From the NCBI GenBank assembly GCA_023400055.1, contig JAEXFN010000016.1:1-18135 (forward strand): a stretch of DNA of 18,135 nt, written 5' to 3'. Every line of letters starts with the position of its first letter. Position 1 is the first letter of the stretch. The notes beneath the pieces were generated by a model. The model saw only the letters and a list, made by a program, of their open reading frames with translations. It did not search any database and was not told the DNA's origin. Below, in pieces: positions 15,558 to 18,135 of the stretch. Origin of the DNA: Bacillota bacterium (lineage in GTDB: Bacteria > Bacillota > UBA4882 > UBA8346). Made by a program: the position numbers and the translations under genes.

Positions 15558-15932
15558 ATGAGTCTGGTGATTCACAAGAAGGACCTCGCCAAAGCCGAGG
15601 CCCGGGAAGAACTGGCGGCCCGGTTTCTGGAGTGCGTCGATGAGCTGAGCGACTCCGAAGGCGAGGCGTTTCAGGTCGAAATCCGCCCGGTCGCGTCCCA
15701 AGCCTATTATAAGACGGCCGAGGTCGCCGCGGCCTTTCAGGTGTCGGACCGGATGGTCCGGCGCTGGTGCGAGCAAGGAAAGATCGAGGCCACCCAAACC
15801 CCAGGCGGCACTTGGCGCATTCCCGCGGCCCAATTCGGCGATCTGTCCAAGGTCCGCGCCTTTCAGGCCACCGCCGAAAAAGTCAATCAACGCTTTGCCG
15901 CCCGTCCCGCCATCAAAGAATTTGAGCGATGA
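15558..15932 (+). CDS. MerR/excisionase-type HTH protein, probable antitoxin
   Basis: This 124-residue protein has a charged helical N-terminal half and a MerR/excisionase-like DNA-binding domain at about 50-93: YYKTAEVAAAFQVSDRMVRR, then WCEQGKIEATQTPGGTWRIP. A basic tail follows. The ATG at 15558 has a GGAAGG site 8 bp upstream (15544-15549); an in-frame GTG at 15549 overlaps that site and is less likely. Its stop overlaps the PIN gene start by ATGA, so the two are translationally coupled. By analogy with HTH/PIN modules it should bind the operon promoter and neutralise the toxin. That pairing is inferred from arrangement and families, not shown. Confidence 0.75.
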   Translation: MSLVIHKKDLAKAEAREELAARFLECVDELSDSEGEAFQVEIRPVASQAYYKTAEVAAAFQVSDRMVRRWCEQGKIEATQTPGGTWRIPAAQFGDLSKVRAFQATAEKVNQRFAARPAIKEFER

Positions 15933-16483
15933 ACCCCGGCTGCGCCGCGCTTTTGGACACCACCGTCTTTTGTGGGGCCTTGGTGAAGCCGGACGGGCTC
16001 AATATGCGCCTGTTGAAACTGGGCGCCACTCCCCTGTACCGCGCGGTGATCTCGCAGACGGTCATCGCCGAGTTCATTCATAAAGCCTGCTCCGACGGGA
16101 TCGGCAAGGGGAATGCCCGGCGGGTTTACGACCCGGAAGAGGTGGCGCTGTTTTTGCAAGCCTTCGCGGCCATCCTGGATCCGGCCGGCGCGCTGACCGT
16201 CCGCCAGACCTACAAGTTTGTCGCCACTTTTCCGGGCGATACGCCCCTGTGGGTGGTTTTATCCAAGTTCGCCGACGCATGGCCGGCAGGAGCCTGCTTG
16301 TCCGCTTCACTGACGACGCCGCTTCGCCAGACCGACCTCGGCGATTTCCATCTGCTGCTGGCCGCGGTACAATCCCGCCCCGACGCAGTGGTCACTTCGA
16401 ATATCAAGGATATGAAGCCGTTAAAAGACTTTTGCCCGGTGCTGACGCCGCGGGCGTTCCTGAAAAGCATCGGGGCGTTGTGA
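15929..16483 (+). CDS. PIN-domain ribonuclease, probable toxin
   Basis: This 184-residue protein begins LLDTTVFCGAL with the first PIN acidic residue, Asp10. It continues with SQTVIAEF (Glu48), then TDLGDFHLLLAAVQ (Asp136, Asp139) and VVTSNIKDM (Asn158, Asp161), which matches the acidic Mg-binding tetrad layout of PIN nucleases, with Asn in place of one common Asp as in the PIN_3-type VTxN variants. Such proteins cleave RNA. The start codon lies within the antitoxin stop (ATGA overlap, 15929-15932), typical of toxin-antitoxin operons. The RNA target is unknown. No clear terminator follows. Confidence 0.82.
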   Translation: MNPGCAALLDTTVFCGALVKPDGLNMRLLKLGATPLYRAVISQTVIAEFIHKACSDGIGKGNARRVYDPEEVALFLQAFAAILDPAGALTVRQTYKFVATFPGDTPLWVVLSKFADAWPAGACLSASLTTPLRQTDLGDFHLLLAAVQSRPDAVVTSNIKDMKPLKDFCPVLTPRAFLKSIGAL

Positions 16484-16602
16484 GACGCATTTGAAAATAT
16501 CGTTACAAAAGGCCGCTGATTAAACCGCCCAAGTATCGACGCAAAACAAAGGAGTAGAGCGCGATTAGTGTACGGGAAGCCTCCTTGGGTTATTGAATCA
16601 TT

Positions 16603-16773
16603 GTCTGAACCAGGATTAGTCGGGATTTTTCAGATTAGAGGATTATTTCTCTAACAATAGCTGCATTAACCCTCCAAATGTTCACTATTGCTAATTGATC
16701 ATTTGAATGCATGAATTGAATAACGAATTTTTATCCTTTAATCTGTTTAATCCTGACTAATCCTGGTTCAGAC
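16603..16773. repeat. Long inverted repeat with AGGATTA-type arms
   Basis: Two arms of about 43 bp (16603-16645 and 16731-16773) match in inverted orientation at 37 of 43 positions, the outer 19 being perfect (GTCTGAACCAGGATTAGTC). Each arm contains about four GGATT-like hexamers or heptamers spaced near 9-10 bp. The 85-bp interior is AT-rich and non-coding. No target duplication is visible. Sequences of this GTCTGAACCAGGATTA type recur in distantly related bacterial genomes as far as I recall; I cannot verify that here. The region 16484-16602 holds nothing else I can support. Confidence 0.75.
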
Positions 16774-16922
16774 CAGGATCTTCCTGTCGTAGCTTTAGAA
16801 ATTAATGGCGACCGTATTTTTGAATTTATCAATTTATATCGAACTTCATTTAATAATATTGTCAATTCTCTGTTTTCTGTTTGCTCTTTCAGCCGCTCAG
16901 CAAGCTCTGATGATTTATCAAA
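16731..16922 (-). pseudogene. Possible coding remnant ending inside the inverted repeat
   Basis: A 63-codon open stretch lies between two TAA stops on the minus strand without an ATG. Its composition looks protein-like: SSELAERLKEQTENRELTI, NEVRYKLINSK, then PLISKATTGRSWSEPGL. The last 13 residues are read from the right arm of the inverted repeat, which also supplies the stop. The LISxAxTG string faintly resembles the C-terminal tail of type I restriction specificity subunits (HsdS), but it is too short to assign. It may be a decayed gene end or chance. Confidence 0.25.
16884..16908. repeat. Orphan unit of the 21-bp repeat
   Basis: These 25 bp match the junction of two units of the array at 17915-18135 at 23 of 25 positions (shared CTCTTTCAG, then CGCTCAGCAAGCTCT). 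It is a single, non-tandem copy about 1 kb from that array. Confidence 0.55.
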
Positions 16923-16938
16923 TTAGCCCCGCTCAGTC

Positions 16939-17039
16939 ACGGAGAGGTTGAAGGATAAGTCATGACCTCTATAGACCTAACCCTCGGCCCTTCCGCCTTG
17001 TAGCCGGGCGATTGATCGCCCGGTTGGCGTTCACTCCGT
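16939..17039. other. Foldable intergenic block of unknown nature
   Basis: This gene-free block contains nested complementary segments: an outer 6-bp pairing ACGGAG (16939-16944) with CTCCGT (17034-17039), AGAGGT/ACCTCT (16943-16948 with 16965-16970, overlapping the outer stem by two bases), and an extended hairpin 16994-17029 with an 8-bp GC-rich core (17004-17011/17016-17023). Two adjacent 8-bp palindromes, GTCATGAC (16959-16966) and TCTATAGA (16968-16975), sit in the middle. It could be a structured RNA, the end of an insertion sequence, or in part a terminator for the minus-strand gene ending at 17051. I do not recognise a known family. Confidence 0.35.
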
Positions 17040-17050
17040 TAAAAAGTTTT

Positions 17051-17358
17051 TTAAGGAAGCACGATCCCCCTGCCCCGTTTAATCCGCTCCACCCAAGCGG
17101 CGAGGATGATCCCGTCCATCAACCCCCGGCTATAGATCAGCTCATCCCGCCGGTTCATCTGCATGGTCCGGTTGATGTCGAATTCATCGAAAATTCCCTG
17201 TTCTTCCGGCGTAAGCCGGGCCCAGAGTTGATCCGAAACTCCCCCTGCTTCCGGCCCCATTCCCGGTATTCCTCGTCAGGCGATAGGAGTTCCTCGTTGA
17301 TTTTATAAATCCGGTCGAAGATGAATTCGTAAATTCCTTTGCTGTCGCTGCCCAGCAT
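17051..17358 (-). pseudogene. Frameshifted small protein gene (DUF6809-like)
   Basis: Two minus-strand frames join into one sensible small protein if one base is restored near 17255. The first starts MLGSDSKGIYEFIFDRIYKI and runs to SPDEEYRE. The second continues GVSDQLWARLTPEEQGIF and ends WVERIKRGRGIVLP. The ATG at 17356-17358 has a GGAGGT site 8-9 bp upstream (17368-17373). The joined product would be about 102 residues. The pattern (an ELLSPDEEY segment, an L-T-x-E-E segment, then RRDELIYSRGLMDG) resembles small Firmicute proteins of the DUF6809 type, by memory only. The break lies in a G-rich run (GGGAATGGGG), so mutation, slippage or sequencing error are all possible. Confidence 0.6.
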
Positions 17359-17504
17359 GGCGGGGGACCTCCGATCCAGGAACCGAGAACTTTGCCGGCC
17401 AACTTGGCCTCCCACTCCATGACTGGGCATTCCGGACAATAAACTGTGGGTTCTCGGTCAAAGAGTGAAAGTCGGGCCGTAAAGCATTCCTTTTCCGAGA
17501 ATGA

Positions 17505-17530
17505 AACTTATAGTCTGTAGACTTATTTTA
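17505..17530 (+). promoter_or_regulatory. Possible C-box operator upstream of the Xre gene
   Basis: ACTTATAGTC (17506-17515) followed by TGTA and GACTTATTTT (17520-17529) resembles the tandem operators of restriction-modification controller proteins, whose consensus is GACT-N3-AGTC in two boxes. The left box is nearly canonical. The right box has lost its AGTC half. The centre, AGTCTGTAGACT (17512-17523), is itself a palindrome. It lies about 55-80 bp before the TTG start. Confidence 0.4.
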
Positions 17531-17584
17531 TACAAATCACTACGATCAGTCAAGAAGTATACCAAATTTGGGAAGTGAAATTTT

Positions 17585-17797
17585 TTGGCCGGAGAAATCA
17601 AGCTATTATTTGGGCGGAATTTAAGGAAAATCAGAGTCGCCCAAAATATTTCCCAAGAAGAATTGGCGTTTCGGTGCGGCCTTCATCGGACCTATGTCAG
17701 TTCAGTGGAACGCGGCGAAAGAAATATTTCGCTGGAGAATATTCAAAAACTAGCGGAAGCGCTCGGGGTTTCAATGAAAGATTTGATACCGGGATAG
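17585..17797 (+). CDS. Small Xre-family HTH regulator, controller-protein-like
   Basis: This 70-residue single-domain protein is almost wholly a helix-turn-helix of the Xre/lambda-repressor type: FGRNLRKIR, ISQEELAFRCGLHRTYVSSV and ERGERNISLENIQKLAEALG. The run LHRTYVSSVERGERNISLENI closely follows the recognition region of restriction-modification controller (C) proteins, which regulate restriction-modification genes and themselves. The start is TTG, with GGAAG (17571-17575) 9 bp upstream. No methyltransferase or endonuclease gene is in the window; downstream lies a 21-bp repeat array that leaves the window. It may be an orphan regulator or the first gene of a system beyond the edge. Confidence 0.82.
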   Translation: MAGEIKLLFGRNLRKIRVAQNISQEELAFRCGLHRTYVSSVERGERNISLENIQKLAEALGVSMKDLIPG

Positions 17798-17914
17798 CGA
17801 ATGCTTTATTTTTGACTAAGAGCTCCATCTTACCTATCGGATTGGATAGCCGCGAACGATAATCCCGTCATTACTTCCGACTCTTTCATTCTCGAATATC
17901 CCCATTCCACTCAA

Positions 17915-18135
17915 CAAGCTCGTTCAGTCATTCAGCAAGCTCGTTCAGTCATTCAGCAAGCTCGTTCAGTCACTCAGCAAGCTCGTTCAGTCGCTAAACA
18001 AGCTCTTTCAGTCACTCAGCAAGCTCTTTCAGTCGCTCAACAAGCTCTCTCAGTCATTCAGCAAGCTCTCTCAGTCGCTCAACAAGCTCTCTCAGTCGCT
18101 CAACAAGCTCTCTCAGTCGCTCAACAAGCTCTCTC
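17915..18135. repeat. Tandem repeat array, 21-bp period (array 2, incomplete)
   Basis: Ten complete 21-bp units begin at 17915, 17936 and so on to 18104, plus a partial eleventh cut by the window end. Units start CAAGCTC, contain CAGTC, and end TCAG or TCAA. Bases 8-9 of the unit change along the array: GT in units 1-4, TT in units 5-6, TC from unit 7, and units 8-10 are identical. All three plus frames are open, one giving heptads like Q-A-L-S-V-A-Q, but no ATG, GTG or TTG lies in that frame between the last stop (17813) and the array. On the minus strand, units ending TCAA read R-E-L-V-E-R-L while others have TGA stops. There are no spacers, so it is not CRISPR. Confidence 0.92.

Noticed and set aside
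16568..16654. 28-codon GTG open frame with an AAAGGAG 13 bp upstream
   Set aside because: It is too short, its spacing is poor, and most of the peptide comes from the left arm of the inverted repeat.
17184..17420. Alternative 78-codon minus-strand frame across the frameshifted gene
   Set aside because: Its Ser/Thr/Gly-rich peptide is a shadow; the ribosome site and coherent protein belong to the frame starting at 17358.
17382..17458. 9-bp inverted repeat ACCGAGAAC / GTTCTCGGT
   Set aside because: The 59-bp gap and lack of any linked signal make chance the simplest reading.
17915..18135. Possible CRISPR array
   Set aside because: The 21-bp units are directly adjacent with no unique spacers; the same holds for 5254-5526.

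Overview
The window reads as chromosomal DNA of a Gram-positive-type bacterium, most likely a moderately GC-rich anaerobic or facultative Firmicute. That placement is inferred from strong GGAGG-type ribosome sites, frequent TTG starts (response regulator, ychF, thiD and the small Xre gene), a TPP riboswitch with an intrinsic terminator, and the protein families. No rRNA, tRNA or CRISPR array was seen.

Layout. 1-705: gene-free, two inverted copies of a hairpin-rich structured repeat. 706-2111: a Crp/Fnr-type regulator converging on a hemerythrin-domain gene whose promoter carries a perfect Crp-type operator. 2243-4916: minus-strand MarC-type membrane protein, a response regulator with a degenerate GGDEF-like output domain, and L-threonine aldolase. 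5254-5526: a 21-bp-period tandem repeat. 5582-8357: divergent DUF445 membrane protein and a membrane-anchored arylsulfotransferase-like protein, the latter ending at a hairpin shared with converging ychF. 9747-12304: thiamine salvage operon thiD-thiM-thiE with its own promoter, TPP riboswitch and terminator. 12371-14884: a GAF-PAS-PAS hybrid histidine kinase.

15.1-18.1 kb looks accessory. It holds a 297-bp MITE-like element with terminal inverted repeats and an 8-bp target duplication, a HTH/PIN toxin-antitoxin pair overlapping by ATGA, a long AGGATTA-rich inverted repeat, a coding remnant, an unexplained foldable block, a frameshifted small gene, an Xre regulator resembling restriction-modification controller proteins with a possible C-box, and a second 21-bp array running off the window. 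The two 21-bp arrays, 12 kb apart, are related in sequence, and a single orphan unit lies at 16884-16908.

Functional links. The Crp/Fnr protein and the operator centred at -41.5 of the hemerythrin promoter suggest an oxygen- or nitrosative-stress circuit. The thi operon salvages thiazole and pyrimidine precursors and should be switched off by TPP. The most unusual element is the hairpin pair at 1-515: stems covary between copies while the apical loops keep GGA on one strand, which resembles an RNA that binds a CsrA-type protein. That last step is inference.
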